From Bradyrhizobium sp. STM 3843 (GTDB lineage Bacteria > Pseudomonadota > Alphaproteobacteria > Rhizobiales > Xanthobacteraceae): a stretch of DNA of 34,511 bases. The stretch spans positions 1-34,511 of the forward strand of contig NZ_CAFK01000175.1 of NCBI RefSeq assembly GCF_000239815.1, given 5' to 3'. Positions 7,092 to 15,894 of this stretch are shown in pieces (position 1 is the stretch's first letter; each line of letters starts with the position of its first letter). The notes below the pieces were generated by a model. The model saw nothing but the letters and a program-made list of their open reading frames with translations, made no database searches and was not told where the DNA came from. The translations under genes and the position numbers were made by a program.

Positions 7092-7991
7092 TTAGTGCGC
7101 GGCTTCCAGCGCGGCCGCCTCCTGCTTGGCGATCGCGCCCTTGACCGCCGACTGCACCTTCTCGAAGGCACGGACCTCGATCTGCCGCACGCGCTCGCGG
7201 GAGACGCCGAACTCGGCGGCGAGATCCTCCAGCGTCATCGGCTCGTCGGCGAGCCGCCGCGCCTCGAAGATGCGGCGTTCGCGGGCGTTAAGCACGCCGA
7301 TGGCGCCGTTCAACGCCTGGCGGCGATGGTCGTACTCCTCGTGCTCGGCCATGATGGCTTCCTGGTTGGGCGAGGTATCAACCAGCCAGTCCTGCCATTC
7401 GCCGGCCTCGCCGTCGTCGCGGATCGGCGCGTTCAGCGAGGCGTCCCCGCCGAGGCGGCGGTTCATGTCGACCACGTCCTGATCGGTCACGCCGAGGCGC
7501 TTGGCGATCAGCTTGACCTGATCCGGATGAAGATCGCCTTCGTCCAGCGCGTTGATGCGGCTCTTGGCCTTGCGCAGGTTGAAGAACAGCTTCTTCTGGT
7601 TCGCGGTGGTGCCCATTTTCACGAGCGACCAGGATCTCAGGATGTACTCTTGTATTGACGCCTTGATCCACCACATGGCGTAGGTGGCAAGGCGAAATCC
7701 CTTGTCGGGCTCGAAACGTTTCACAGCCTGCATCAGGCCGACATTGCCTTCCGAGACGACTTCGGATATCGGCAAGCCATAGCCGCGGTAGCCCATGGCG
7801 ATCTTGGCCACGAGCCGCAAGTGGCTGGTCACGAGTCTCTGCGCTGCGTCGCTGTCGTCATGCTCGCGCCAACGCTTGGCGAGCATGTACTCCTCCTGCG
7901 GTTCCAGCATCGGGAACTTGCGGATTTCGGCGAGGTAGCGAGCAAGTCCGGATTCTCCATTGAGAACCGGTAAGGTAGCTGTACGGGCCAT
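7092..7991 (-). CDS. rpoH: RNA polymerase sigma factor RpoH (heat shock)
   Basis: This 299-residue sigma-70 family protein directs RNA polymerase to heat-shock promoters. Region 2 is clear (RLVTSHLRLVAKIAMGYRGY, then FRLATYAMWWIKASIQEYIL). The RpoH box QKKLFFNLR at residues 132-140 distinguishes this group from other sigma factors. Region 4 ends with the helix-turn-helix MTLEDLAAEFGVSRERVRQI. The start at 7991 (MARTATLPVL) has GGAGGG six bases upstream; an in-frame extension of 44 codons is Arg-rich and unsupported. Alphaproteobacteria often carry two or three rpoH copies, so this may be rpoH1 or rpoH2. A terminator lies just downstream. The gene is read in the same direction as the rluD-type gene, 218 bases after it. 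Confidence 0.93.
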   Translation of the reverse strand: MARTATLPVLNGESGLARYLAEIRKFPMLEPQEEYMLAKRWREHDDSDAAQRLVTSHLRLVAKIAMGYRGYGLPISEVVSEGNVGLMQAVKRFEPDKGFRLATYAMWWIKASIQEYILRSWSLVKMGTTANQKKLFFNLRKAKSRINALDEGDLHPDQVKLIAKRLGVTDQDVVDMNRRLGGDASLNAPIRDDGEAGEWQDWLVDTSPNQEAIMAEHEEYDHRRQALNGAIGVLNARERRIFEARRLADEPMTLEDLAAEFGVSRERVRQIEVRAFEKVQSAVKGAIAKQEAAALEAAH

Positions 7992-8209
7992 CGAGCGCCC
8001 TCCAGTTGGTTCAGGCCCCCGATAGCGGCGGGCCCGGCAAGACGGTCGCTTGGTTAAAGCCGGCCGCCTAGCGATGTTCCTGCGTCGGTTATTCGACGCA
8101 GTCGCAACATACACTAAGACCACCCGCAGGTGGAAGGATAACCGGGGTCACGTCCCCGTGTGGCTGCTATAACATATTGGCATGCTTACGCTTTTCTGAA
8201 GTCCCTGCG

Positions 8210-9265
8210 TCATAGCGCCGCCCCCAGCGCGCGCCGCAAAGCGGCCAGATCGCCCGGCAGCTCCGATTCCCAGTGCATCAGCTCCCCACTTCGCGGGTGC
8301 TCTATTACCAAAAGATAGGCGTGCAGCGCTTGCCGCCCGAGGGATGCGAGTGCGGCTTGGGCCGCGGGGCCAAGCTGGCTCGCTTTGGTCTTGAAATGCG
8401 GGCCATAGACGGCATCCCCGAGCAGGGGATGGCCGAGATGCGAAAGATGCACCCGGATCTGGTGGGTCCGGCCGGTCTCGAGTCGACAGGCCAGCAGTGA
8501 GGCCACCGGCTTGCCGTCCCGCCCGGCAAAGCTCTCCTGCACCTCATAATGGGTGACAGCCTCGCGGCCACGCGTGCGCACGGCCATTTTCTCCCGAGCG
8601 TGCGGATGGCGGTCGATCGGCGCATTGATGGTGCCATGCTGCCGGTGCGGCACGCCCCAAGCAAAGGCGAGGTAGCCGCGCTCCATCGCGCCGGTGCGGC
8701 CGTGATCGGCGAACTGGGCGCTCAGGGACTGATGCGCCATGTCGTTCTTGGCCACCACCATCAGGCCTGAGGTGTCCTTGTCGAGCCGGTGCACGATGCC
8801 CGGACGCTTGACGCCGCCGATACCCGAGAGGCTGGCGCCGCAATGGGCGATCAGCGCGTTGACCAGTGTCCCGGTCTCGTGGCCGGCCGCGGGGTGCACC
8901 ACCAGCCCGGCCGGCTTGTCGATCACGATGATGTCCGCGTCCTCGTAGACGATCTGGAGCGGGATGTTCTCGGGCGCGGGCTCGGCTGCTGCTGCCTCCG
9001 GCATGTCGATTGTGATCGTGTCGCCGGCTTCGACATGGTAAGCGGGGTCGCGAACCGCGACGAGGACGCTGCCTTGGTCCGGGCTGGTTTGGCCGATGCT
9101 GACTTGGCCTATGCTGACTTGGCCCGCCAGGATCAGTGCCTTCAGCCGCGACCGCGACAGTTCCGGCAGCTTCGCCGCGAGCACGCGGTCGAGCCGCGAC
9201 GAGCCTTCGTCGCCGGCGACGACGACCTTGACCAAGCCTTGAGGATGGGAAGCCGAGATTTCCAT
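8210..9265 (-). CDS. RluA/RluD family rRNA pseudouridine synthase
   Basis: This 351-residue enzyme should convert specific uridines of 23S rRNA to pseudouridine. An S4 RNA-binding domain occupies about residues 15-75 (SSRLDRVLAAKLPELSRSR). The catalytic domain begins near 105 and has the RluA-family motif HRLDKDTSG with catalytic D162. The later motif LETGRTHQIRVHL is also intact. RluD (U1911/1915/1917) is the best guess, but RluC cannot be excluded. The S4 domain has an odd in-frame 15-base tandem duplication giving VSIGQVSIGQ. The start ATG at 9265-9263 interlocks with the ATG of the divergent gene at 9264; no strong ribosome binding site is visible. The next gene on this strand is rpoH. 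Confidence 0.9.
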   Translation of the reverse strand: MEISASHPQGLVKVVVAGDEGSSRLDRVLAAKLPELSRSRLKALILAGQVSIGQVSIGQTSPDQGSVLVAVRDPAYHVEAGDTITIDMPEAAAAEPAPENIPLQIVYEDADIIVIDKPAGLVVHPAAGHETGTLVNALIAHCGASLSGIGGVKRPGIVHRLDKDTSGLMVVAKNDMAHQSLSAQFADHGRTGAMERGYLAFAWGVPHRQHGTINAPIDRHPHAREKMAVRTRGREAVTHYEVQESFAGRDGKPVASLLACRLETGRTHQIRVHLSHLGHPLLGDAVYGPHFKTKASQLGPAAQAALASLGRQALHAYLLVIEHPRSGELMHWESELPGDLAALRRALGAAL

Positions 9266-9599
9266 GAACACTACCGTTGCGCCCGATTCATCCCCCGAGC
9301 AGGTCCAGCTGATGGCGCGGCTGCGGCGCATGATGATGATCGCAGGAGTGACCACGTCGGTCGCCATCGCCGTCCTGCTGGTCGCCATCGGCTATCGCCT
9401 TTTCAAGGGCGAGGGAAGCGCGGCGTCGGGCCCGGATATCACCGCCGTGCTGCCCAAGGGAGCGCGGATCGTGGCGACCGCCGCAGCCGGCGACCGCCTG
9501 GCCGTCACCGTCGACATCGGTGGCGCCACCGAGATCCGCACCTTCGACGCCAAAACCCTGAAACCCACCGGCCGGCTGCGCTTTGCTGTCGAGCCGTAA
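9264..9599 (+). CDS. DUF6476-like single-pass membrane protein
   Basis: This 111-residue protein has a short cytoplasmic N-terminus, one membrane helix (about residues 27-48, MMMIAGVTTSVAIAVLLVAI) and a small extracytoplasmic domain containing DITAVLPKGARIVATAAAGD and a closing TGRLRF. This layout matches my recollection of DUF6476, a family of unknown function found next to rluD in Hyphomicrobiales. GGAAGCCGAG upstream may serve as ribosome binding site. The gene is divergent from the pseudouridine synthase and its start codon overlaps that gene's start, so its promoter must lie inside the synthase coding sequence. A GC-rich hairpin follows 61 bases after the stop. Confidence 0.75.
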   Translation: MNTTVAPDSSPEQVQLMARLRRMMMIAGVTTSVAIAVLLVAIGYRLFKGEGSAASGPDITAVLPKGARIVATAAAGDRLAVTVDIGGATEIRTFDAKTLKPTGRLRFAVEP

Positions 9600-9660
9600 G
9601 GGCGGAAAGAACACCTCTCCGGTCCGTCGGGTCCATCTCTCACCCCGACGGCGCTGCGCT

Positions 9661-9683
9661 CCCCTCCCCCTTGCGGGGAGGGG
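9661..9683. terminator. GC hairpin after DUF6476-like gene
   Basis: CCCCTCCCC at 9661-9669 and GGGGAGGGG at 9675-9683 form a perfect 9-base stem with a 5-base loop. It may end the transcript from 9264-9599. This palindrome type is also a common dispersed repeat in rhizobial intergenic DNA, and there is no T-run, so a repeat is equally possible. Confidence 0.4.
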
Positions 9684-9807
9684 TCGGGGGTGGGGGTTCT
9701 CTCCAAGCGGTAAACCCCCTCGGACAACCTACCCACCAACAACCTCACGATAATTCCACCGCCCGTCTTGCGGCGCGCCGATTTCGCGGCTATTCGGTTC
9801 ACCTCAC

Positions 9808-9882
9808 GCTCCCTTCGTCTAGCGGTTAGGACGCGGCCCTCTCAAGGCTGAAACAGGGGTTCGATTCCCCTAGGGAGCGCCA
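9808..9882 (+). tRNA. tRNA-Glu (anticodon CTC)
   Basis: The cloverleaf is complete: acceptor arm GCTCCCT (9808-9814) pairs with AGGGAGC (9872-9878), the D-arm contains TAGCGGTTAGGA, and the T-arm contains the invariant GGTTCGATTCC. The anticodon stem CGGCC/GGCTG encloses the loop CTCTCAA with anticodon CTC at 9841-9843, which reads GAG glutamate codons. The CCA end is encoded (9880-9882). It is followed by an integrase gene in the orientation typical of a tRNA-integrated island. Confidence 0.95.
9855..9882 (+). other. presumed left attachment site (attL) of the island
   Basis: The tRNA 3' half (T-arm plus acceptor strand and CCA) is the usual crossover target of tyrosine integrases. The integrase gene ends 158 bases away, with atypical, AT-richer DNA starting at once after the tRNA. 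I found no second copy of GATTCCCCTAGGGAGCGCCA in the window, so the right end is presumably beyond 34511. The exact core is inferred, not seen. Confidence 0.45.
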
Positions 9883-9888
9883 TTTCCA

Positions 9889-9928
9889 AAATTTAGCATT
9901 GTAATTGCTACTAAATTTTTGGTTTTTT
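9889..9928 (+). terminator. likely terminator of tRNA-Glu
   Basis: AAATTTAG at 9889-9896 pairs with CTAAATTT at 9911-9918, and the inner bases GCA/TGC can extend the stem. It is followed by TTGGTTTTTT. It begins seven bases after the tRNA end. If the island crossover is in the tRNA, this terminator is supplied by the island. Confidence 0.5.
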
Positions 9929-10040
9929 GTCCCACTGCGGTTTGGAGTGGGACAGTATCTGTTCACGATCTAATCTGCGCCTCCATCGTCTACCGAACTT
10001 CGCCTGCCCATCGCTGATGGGAATGAGCTGTCGCTCATCC

Positions 10041-11078
10041 CTAACCACCTCGCAATTTCGCCATCGCGGCATCCGCTGTTTTCTTTCGGTTGGCTGCCTT
10101 GGTGTAGCGCTCAACTTCCTCCAACGACTGGTGGCCGCCGATCGCCATGATTTCGTGCGGCGTCGCGCCAGCCTCGGCCAAAGCCGTCAACGTGGCTTTG
10201 CGGATTCCGTGCGCCGAGCAATGCGGAAGATCGGCTTGGCGACACCAATCCTTGAATTTGTTCCCGAACCCGTTGGCTGTGAACGGTTTGCCGAACTCAG
10301 TCAGCAGGAACGTCATCTTGCCGCCAACGTTGGCCGCTGCGATGCTCTCGGCAAGGGCCGGATGCATTGGAATGTCGATGTCGATTGGACTGCGGTGCTC
10401 GTTCTTGGCCTGGCGAAATCGAATGCGGCCGTCGCGAACGTGCTGCCGACCAAGGCGGGGGGCATCCTCGCGTCGCCCGGTGGTATATCGCAGCAAATCG
10501 AGCGCGAGTCTCGCTTGCGATCCGAGCGGATGCCGATCGTAGTAGCGGATGATTTCCTCATCAGTCCACGTATGATGCCCGTCCGACCTATATCGCAGTT
10601 TCTTGACATTGATCGTCGGATTGACTGTCGTTTCCTCGGCCTCATTCGCCCAAGAGAATAACGCGCGCAAAGCCTTCAGAAGTTGATTGGCGGCGGCCGG
10701 CGTTGCGGCCTTCGCGTCGCGCATTTTACGGACATGCCGAGGCTCCATCACCGCAACCGGCTTGGCCCCATGCTCGCCGGCAATCCCGTCGAGCGCCCGG
10801 CGCTGCCAATTGCGCGTGCTAATGTCCAAAGCTTTGTAAGCCGCGCTCGCATAGTAACGGATACAGAGATAGCGGAATGATCCCTTTTTTGCTTCGTCAG
10901 CCTGCCGCTGCGGAGCCTCGGAAGCCGTCGCAATGGCTGCTTGGTATTCTTCCATGAAAGCCGGCGTGCCCGGCAGAGCGCGAATGCGTACCTTCCGTTT
11001 TCCGGGCGCGCGAACATAGCACCGCACGTTGCCGTGCCGATCGAGGTCTTCGCTGATGTATTTCAGGCGTACGCGCAT
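10041..11078 (-). CDS. int: tyrosine recombinase / phage-type integrase
   Basis: This 345-residue protein should catalyse integration and excision of the island at tRNA-Glu. The C-terminal catalytic domain has the conserved residues of tyrosine recombinases: R203 in YTTGRRED, H290 and R293 in SAHGIRK, H316 in IGGHQSLEEV, and nucleophile Y325 in VERYTKA. The N-terminal region (about residues 1-165) holds an Arg-rich arm-binding segment and a core-binding SAM-like domain. The gene reads towards the tRNA. The excisionase-like gene ends 12 bases upstream on the same strand, so the two are probably co-transcribed. The frame shows no damage. The fragments on the other strand are shadows. Confidence 0.93.
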   Translation of the reverse strand: MRVRLKYISEDLDRHGNVRCYVRAPGKRKVRIRALPGTPAFMEEYQAAIATASEAPQRQADEAKKGSFRYLCIRYYASAAYKALDISTRNWQRRALDGIAGEHGAKPVAVMEPRHVRKMRDAKAATPAAANQLLKALRALFSWANEAEETTVNPTINVKKLRYRSDGHHTWTDEEIIRYYDRHPLGSQARLALDLLRYTTGRREDAPRLGRQHVRDGRIRFRQAKNEHRSPIDIDIPMHPALAESIAAANVGGKMTFLLTEFGKPFTANGFGNKFKDWCRQADLPHCSAHGIRKATLTALAEAGATPHEIMAIGGHQSLEEVERYTKAANRKKTADAAMAKLRGG

Positions 11079-11090
11079 GTTCAGCCACCA

Positions 11091-11378
11091 TTAGTCCCAA
11101 GGATTTTCGTCGTTGTCACCGAGCTCCTCAAATGCACGGTCAACAGCTTTAAGGTCCCAAATGACGCGGCCTTTGATCTTTTTAGGCCCAGGCATGTAAC
11201 CGTCGTCGACCAATTTATCGAATGTCGAGGCGCTCACTCCAATATAAGCGGCAGCCTGAACACGGGACAAACCGCGAGGCGGTAACGACGGTGGCAGCGC
11301 GTTCTTGTGCTGCCTCTCAGTAGGAGTCTCGTTATTCACTTCGTAGACCTGGATTGAAATTTTGCCTCGCAATTTCAA
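11091..11378 (-). CDS. AlpA/excisionase-like helix-turn-helix protein
   Basis: This small protein of up to 95 residues carries a MerR/AlpA-type winged helix: LSRVQAAAYIGVSASTFDKL followed by VDDGYMPGPKKIKGRVIWDL, the usual pattern of excisionases and AlpA regulators. It probably bends DNA at the attachment site for excision, or regulates the integrase next to it. The start is uncertain: TTG at 11378 gives 95 residues, while GTG at 11339 gives 82 and loses only a non-conserved leader. There is no ATG before the domain. The acidic tail (ELGDNDENPWD) is unusual but intact. It lies between the integrase (12 bases) and the putative regulator (36 bases) on one strand. Confidence 0.8.
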   Translation of the reverse strand: MKLRGKISIQVYEVNNETPTERQHKNALPPSLPPRGLSRVQAAAYIGVSASTFDKLVDDGYMPGPKKIKGRVIWDLKAVDRAFEELGDNDENPWD

Positions 11379-11414
11379 CTGAGTCGCCGCTCGGTTCGCT
11401 AGACGGAGCTCGTG

Positions 11415-12158
11415 TCACGGTTTCACCCTGTTCGAAAAGAGTGCAGCAATGTGTGCAAGCGTTGCGATCGTAAATCTACGCGTTTGCCTTAGGTCAGGAG
11501 TACGTCGGCCAGCTTTGGGATGCCGAGGGAGCGTATCAAAGTACTTCTCAGCCTCTTCACGTGTTTGTCTATATTCGATGCGGCATTTGAACTGTGCAAT
11601 GCAATCCTCATGAAAGATCGGAACGCCATCGGCAGGATCAACCTCGCCGGTTTGATAGTATCGTCGTTGATCCGCTCGAATTGTGATTGCAGCGTGGGGC
11701 CAAGGGGCTTCTAGTTCGACGTCAATACGCAGGTCTGTAGTCACGCCATCTGCATCGGGCGCCGCATCGAGAAACAGGTCAGAGGCCTGTGTCACGCCTT
11801 CGCCAAGTGCAACGATGATCGCTGCGATTGCCTCGTGCAGCGAGTGACCCGCTGGCAACGAGCCAAGATGTTTCAATGGCCAAGCTGCCCAATCGCCGCT
11901 CTCTGCGATGGCGGCAAGGCGCGCATATCTTTCGTAGTGAACTGCGGTCTCTTTGACGCCTGGCCCCGAAAGCGGCGTCGCTGCTACCGCGAGGAGCAAT
12001 GCAGCGGCACTTTCGGGTGACCCACGAGCAGCTCTCCCGCGCCCGGTGATCGACCGATGTCCGCTTGTGACCAGCATCCGGTCCTGCAGGGCGACCGTCG
12101 CCCTGGCAACTCCGAGGAGGTCCGAAACTGCATCGATAATGTTTGAAGGGGCCGTCAT
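11415..12158 (-). CDS. putative island regulator, unrecognised family
   Basis: From the ATG at 12158 this protein has 247 residues. The N-terminus (NIIDAVSDLLGVARATVALQ, then HRSITGRGRAARGSPESAA) resembles a helix-turn-helix region followed by a basic Gly/Arg segment that I recall from hypothetical proteins of alphaproteobacterial prophages and islands; the rest is not recognisable. DNA binding is therefore an inference. An in-frame ATG 14 codons upstream and longer extensions are possible, but an inverted repeat lies across that region, which fits an autoregulatory operator just before the chosen start. It heads the same-strand group regulator, excisionase-like, integrase. Confidence 0.6.
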   Translation of the reverse strand: MTAPSNIIDAVSDLLGVARATVALQDRMLVTSGHRSITGRGRAARGSPESAAALLLAVAATPLSGPGVKETAVHYERYARLAAIAESGDWAAWPLKHLGSLPAGHSLHEAIAAIIVALGEGVTQASDLFLDAAPDADGVTTDLRIDVELEAPWPHAAITIRADQRRYYQTGEVDPADGVPIFHEDCIAQFKCRIEYRQTREEAEKYFDTLPRHPKAGRRTPDLRQTRRFTIATLAHIAALFSNRVKP

Positions 12159-12219
12159 TTCATCTGAATAAAACTCAGATGAAGAACATGTCAACTCCAT
12201 TCGACTAAAATTCAGATGA
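12159..12219. promoter_or_regulatory. repeated TCAGATGA boxes, likely operator
   Basis: TTCATCTGA at 12159-12167 and TCAGATGAA at 12175-12183 form a perfect 9-base inverted repeat with a 7-base spacer. A third half-site, TCAGATGA, is at 12212-12219. The array abuts the start of the minus-strand putative regulator. Three matching boxes in 61 bases are unlikely to be chance and suggest binding of a dimeric repressor, perhaps that gene's own product. Confidence 0.55.
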
Positions 12220-12712
12220 GATCCGAGATTACCTTGAAAAGTGGTGCAATTGCACCGCCAACCTGACCGACGCGGTTTATCTGGACACGAGCCGTTGCGG
12301 AGGAGTTCAGCATCCGACACTAGTTCACAACGTTAAGGGCTGCCGATTCGGCGCATGGCGTCGTCCGGCGCGAGCACCTTCGGCGAGCGGAAAGTTGCGC
12401 AGCTGGACGGCCAAATCGGTTGGCGAACTGCCTGTTGGACTTGGTACGAATGCGATTGGTTTTGCGAAGGGGCATTCAAGCCAGCCGGCGAACGCGGTCG
12501 AAAGCGTTTAAGCCGAGGTCACTGTTTGCTTCTGGCTTGCGGTAGGGCACCTTTCACGAGGCCGAACCGTTTATCCGTCCAGAGCGGCATTGGCGCCGCA
12601 ACGGACGACTATCGGTAAAGCGGCTTCGCTTTTCTCGTCAATTCGTCGAATAAAATTTGGACTGGATTCTGGTAGCCCTTGGTCCGTGGGGCAGAGATTT
12701 TAGGGGGCAGTA
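12220..12712. other. intergenic region before DISARM operon
   Basis: About 490 bases separate the regulator's operator from drmD. An 87-codon frame at 12355-12618 (+) lacks a ribosome binding site and any recognisable motif, and I do not accept it. The promoter of the drm operon should be here. I cannot point to a clear -35/-10 pair. A strong AGGGGG at 12702-12707 is the drmD ribosome binding site. Confidence 0.4.
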
Positions 12713-15700
12713 GTGAAGGATGGCGTGATAAAGGGCTCACGGCCCTCCTTCCCTCAGATCGGCAGCTTCCTTAAAGTCCGCGGCAAGAGCTGGATCGTCG
12801 AGGGCTCCCAGCGGCGGGGACCGGTCGACGTCGTCACCCTCATCTCCTGTGAAGATGATTCGCAGGGCGAGGCGATAGAGCTGGCTTATTCGGCAGAGCT
12901 GCAGCCGGAGATCCTCGATCCCAACGATTGGTCGCCGCTGCTCACCCGGACCTTCGAGGGGCCGCAGCGGCTCGGCGCATATTTGCGGTCCACGGAATGG
13001 CGCACGGCCACGGCCGCCGACCGCAAGTTGTTCCAGGCGCCGTTCCGCGCTGGCATCCGGCTCGAATCCTACCAGCTGCTGCCGCTCGCCAAGGCGCTGG
13101 AGCTGCCGCGCGTGAATCTCCTGATCGGCGACGATGTCGGTCTTGGCAAGACGGTCGAAGCCGGCCTGATCGTGCGCGAGCTCTTGCTGCGGCGTCGCGT
13201 CGACACCATCGTGGTCGCTGCACCGGCGTCGATGCTGCTGCAATGGCAGGATGAGCTGGTGCAGAAGTTCGGCCTCGATTTCACAATCGTGGACCGCGAG
13301 CATCTCCTGGAGACGCGGCGCACCCGGGGCTTTTCTGCCAATCCCTGGAGCGTCGGTTCGCGCTTCATCGTCTCGCACAGCGTGCTCTCCGACGAGACCT
13401 ATACCGGCGGCCTGCGCGAGCTGCTGGCGCCGTTCCGCGCGGGATCGATGTTCATCCTCGACGAGGCGCACCACGCCGCGCCATCATCTGGGGCCGCCTG
13501 GGCGGTCGAAAGCCAGATGACCAAGGCGGTTCGCGATATTGCCTCGCTGTTCGAGCATCGCCTGTTCTTGTCGGCGACGCCGCACAACGGCCACTCCAAT
13601 TCGTTCGCGACCTTGCTGGAAATCCTTGATCCGCAGCGTTTCACCCGCGGCATTGCGGTCGAGGCCAAGGAGCTGGAGCCGGTCATGGTGCGCCGACTCA
13701 AGGAGGATCTGCGCCGGCTCGGCCACGCCTTTCCCGCGCGCATCGTCGATCCCATCGCCATCTCCGGCCTGCCGCCGGATGCGGCCGAGCTGCGGCTCGC
13801 CATCATGCTCGACGAGTACAGCCAGTCGTCGACCGGCGGGAGCAAGGCGCGCTTCCTGTTCGCCAATCTGCAGCAGCGTCTGTTCTCCTCGATCGCAGCG
13901 TTCCACCGCACGCTGACGACGCATCGGCGCAGCCTCGCCAGGAAGAGCGAGGAGCTTGCGTCCGACACCATCGAGACGACGCCCGAGCTGATCGAGGACA
14001 ACGAAGACATCGAAGCTGCGACCCATCACGCCCGGGGCGAGCTAGGCGATCTCAACGCCGCCATCGCCCATGTCGATCGCATGCTTGTCATCAGCGCCGC
14101 TGCGTGCGACGAGCCCGATGCCCGTGTCGCGGCGATGCTCGACTGGATCGAAGAGCATATGCTCGACGAGAGCTACGCCTGGCAGGACCGCCGGCTGATC
14201 CTGTTCACCGAATGGGAGGACACTCGCCGCTGGCTGGTCGAGCGGCTCAAGGAAGGCCTGCTGTAGCGCAGCCTCGGCCGCGTCGATCTCAACGGCCGCA
14301 TCCTCAACTTCACCGGCCAGACCAGCCTGGCCGAGCGCGACCGCATCAAGATCGCCTTCAACGCCCCGTTCGACAAGGAGCCTGTACGCATCCTCGTCTG
14401 CACCGATGCAGCGCGCGAGGGCCTCAATCTGCAGGCCCGCTGCCACGAGCTCATCCATGTCGATCTGCCCTGGAATCCGTCGCGCCTCGAACAGCGCAAC
14501 GGCCGCATCGACCGCAAGCTGCAGCCGTCGAAGACCGTCACGTGCCGCTACTTCGTCTACACTCAGCGCGAGGAGGACCGGGTGCTGGATGCGCTGGTGC
14601 GCAAGACCGAGGTGATCCGCCAGCAGCTCGGCGCCTCCGGCGAGGTGCTGCGCCAGACCATCGAGACCACGCTCGCCCGCCAGGGCATCCGCCGCGGCGA
14701 TGCGGCGAAGCTGGCCGACAGCATCAGCGGTGCGACGTCGGAGCGCGTCGGCATCGCCGCGCGCGAGCTCGATGATGATGCGGACCGGCGGGTGGCCCGG
14801 CTGAAGGAGGAGCAGCAGCGGCTGCAGCATGCGCTCAGGTTGGCTGAGAAGCGCGTCGGCGTCGACGGCGCCGACATCCGCCACGTCATCGAGGTCGCCC
14901 TCAAGGACGATGGCGCAGCGCTAAAGCCGGGGAGCTTCAGCGTGCCCGAAGCGGTGCTGCTCGATCCGGACACTCCGAGCTTTGCCAAGGACCCGAGCTG
15001 GGCCTCGCTGTTCGACGAGCTGCGGCCGGGCCGTCCGGCGACGCCAAAGGACCGCGCGCGCTGGCGCCGCGACACGCCGGTGCGTGGCCTCGTGTTCGCG
15101 CCGCCGCTCGTGAGGGAGGGCGAGCCGGAGCCGCAGGACGTGGTCCAGCTCCATCTCGAACATCGCCTGGTCAAGCGGCTGCTGTCGCGCTTCATCAGCC
15201 AGGGTTTTCAGACCAGCCTCGGGCGCGTCACCGCGATCATCTCCTCCGGCGCGCAGCCGCGCGCCGTGCTGCTCGGCCGGCTCTGTTTGTTTGGCCCGGG
15301 TGCCCGCCGCTTGCATGAGGAGATCATTCCCGTCACGGCCGCCTGGCGCGACACCCGCCGCGACGACAGCCCGCTGGTGCCCTTCGCCGAGACCGGCGAG
15401 GTCACGACGATCCAGCAGCTCGACGAGGCCCTGCGCCGCGGGGTTTCGCCCGCGAGAGGCGTTCTCGATCGTCTGGGCCAAATGGTCGAACGCGACATCG
15501 CCGACCTCCGGCCCCATGTCGAGGCGCGCGCCAAGACCTCCGAGCAATCAGCCGTCGCCGATCTCGTCGAAAACGGCCGGCGCGAGGCCGAGGCGCTGGC
15601 GGCGCTACTGCAACGGCAGATCGACCGCGTGCGCGAGGCCATGCGCACCAAGCAGCTGCCGGAGCGGCCGGCGCAGATGGATCTGTTCGGCCCGAGCGAC

Positions 15701-15892
15701 GACGACATCCGCAAGCAGCATGAGCGCGAGCTGCGCCAGTTCGAGGCCGACCGCCGCTCCTGGGACGGCAAGCTGCTGCGGCTGCAGCAGGAGCTGGACA
15801 GCGAGCCCGAGAAAGTCCGCCAGGGCTATGAGGTGCAGGCGCGCCGGCTGGAGCCGGTCGGCCTCGTTTATCTCTGGCCGGCGACGAACTGA
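12713..15892 (+). pseudogene. drmD: drmD, DISARM SNF2-type helicase with internal amber stop
   Basis: DrmD is the class 1 DISARM helicase. Lobe 1 is intact: DVGLGKT with K146, DEAH at 250-253, and SATPHNG. A TAG at 14264-14266 (codon 518) interrupts lobe 2 after LILFTEWEDTRRWLVERLKE. The same frame then continues without further damage to 15892, with motif V (CTDAAREGLNLQ from residue 563), motif VI (QRNGRIDR, 594-601) and a long C-terminal region with charged coiled-coil-like stretches. The full frame would encode about 1059 residues. The start is GTG at 12713 with AGGGGG upstream. Each half alone lacks needed helicase motifs, so function requires read-through, suppression or a base-call error. 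An internal in-frame ATG at 14582 lies beyond motif VI. drmMI starts two bases after the stop. Confidence 0.85.
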
Positions 15893-15894
15893 GC

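Noticed and set aside
9929..9953. Hairpin GTCCCACT/AGTGGGAC as terminator of the integrase
   Set aside because: On the integrase strand the hairpin is followed by an A-run, not a T-run. It may be part of the attachment region instead.
12355..12618. 87-codon plus-strand frame before drmD
   Set aside because: No ribosome binding site, no recognisable motif and no support from context.
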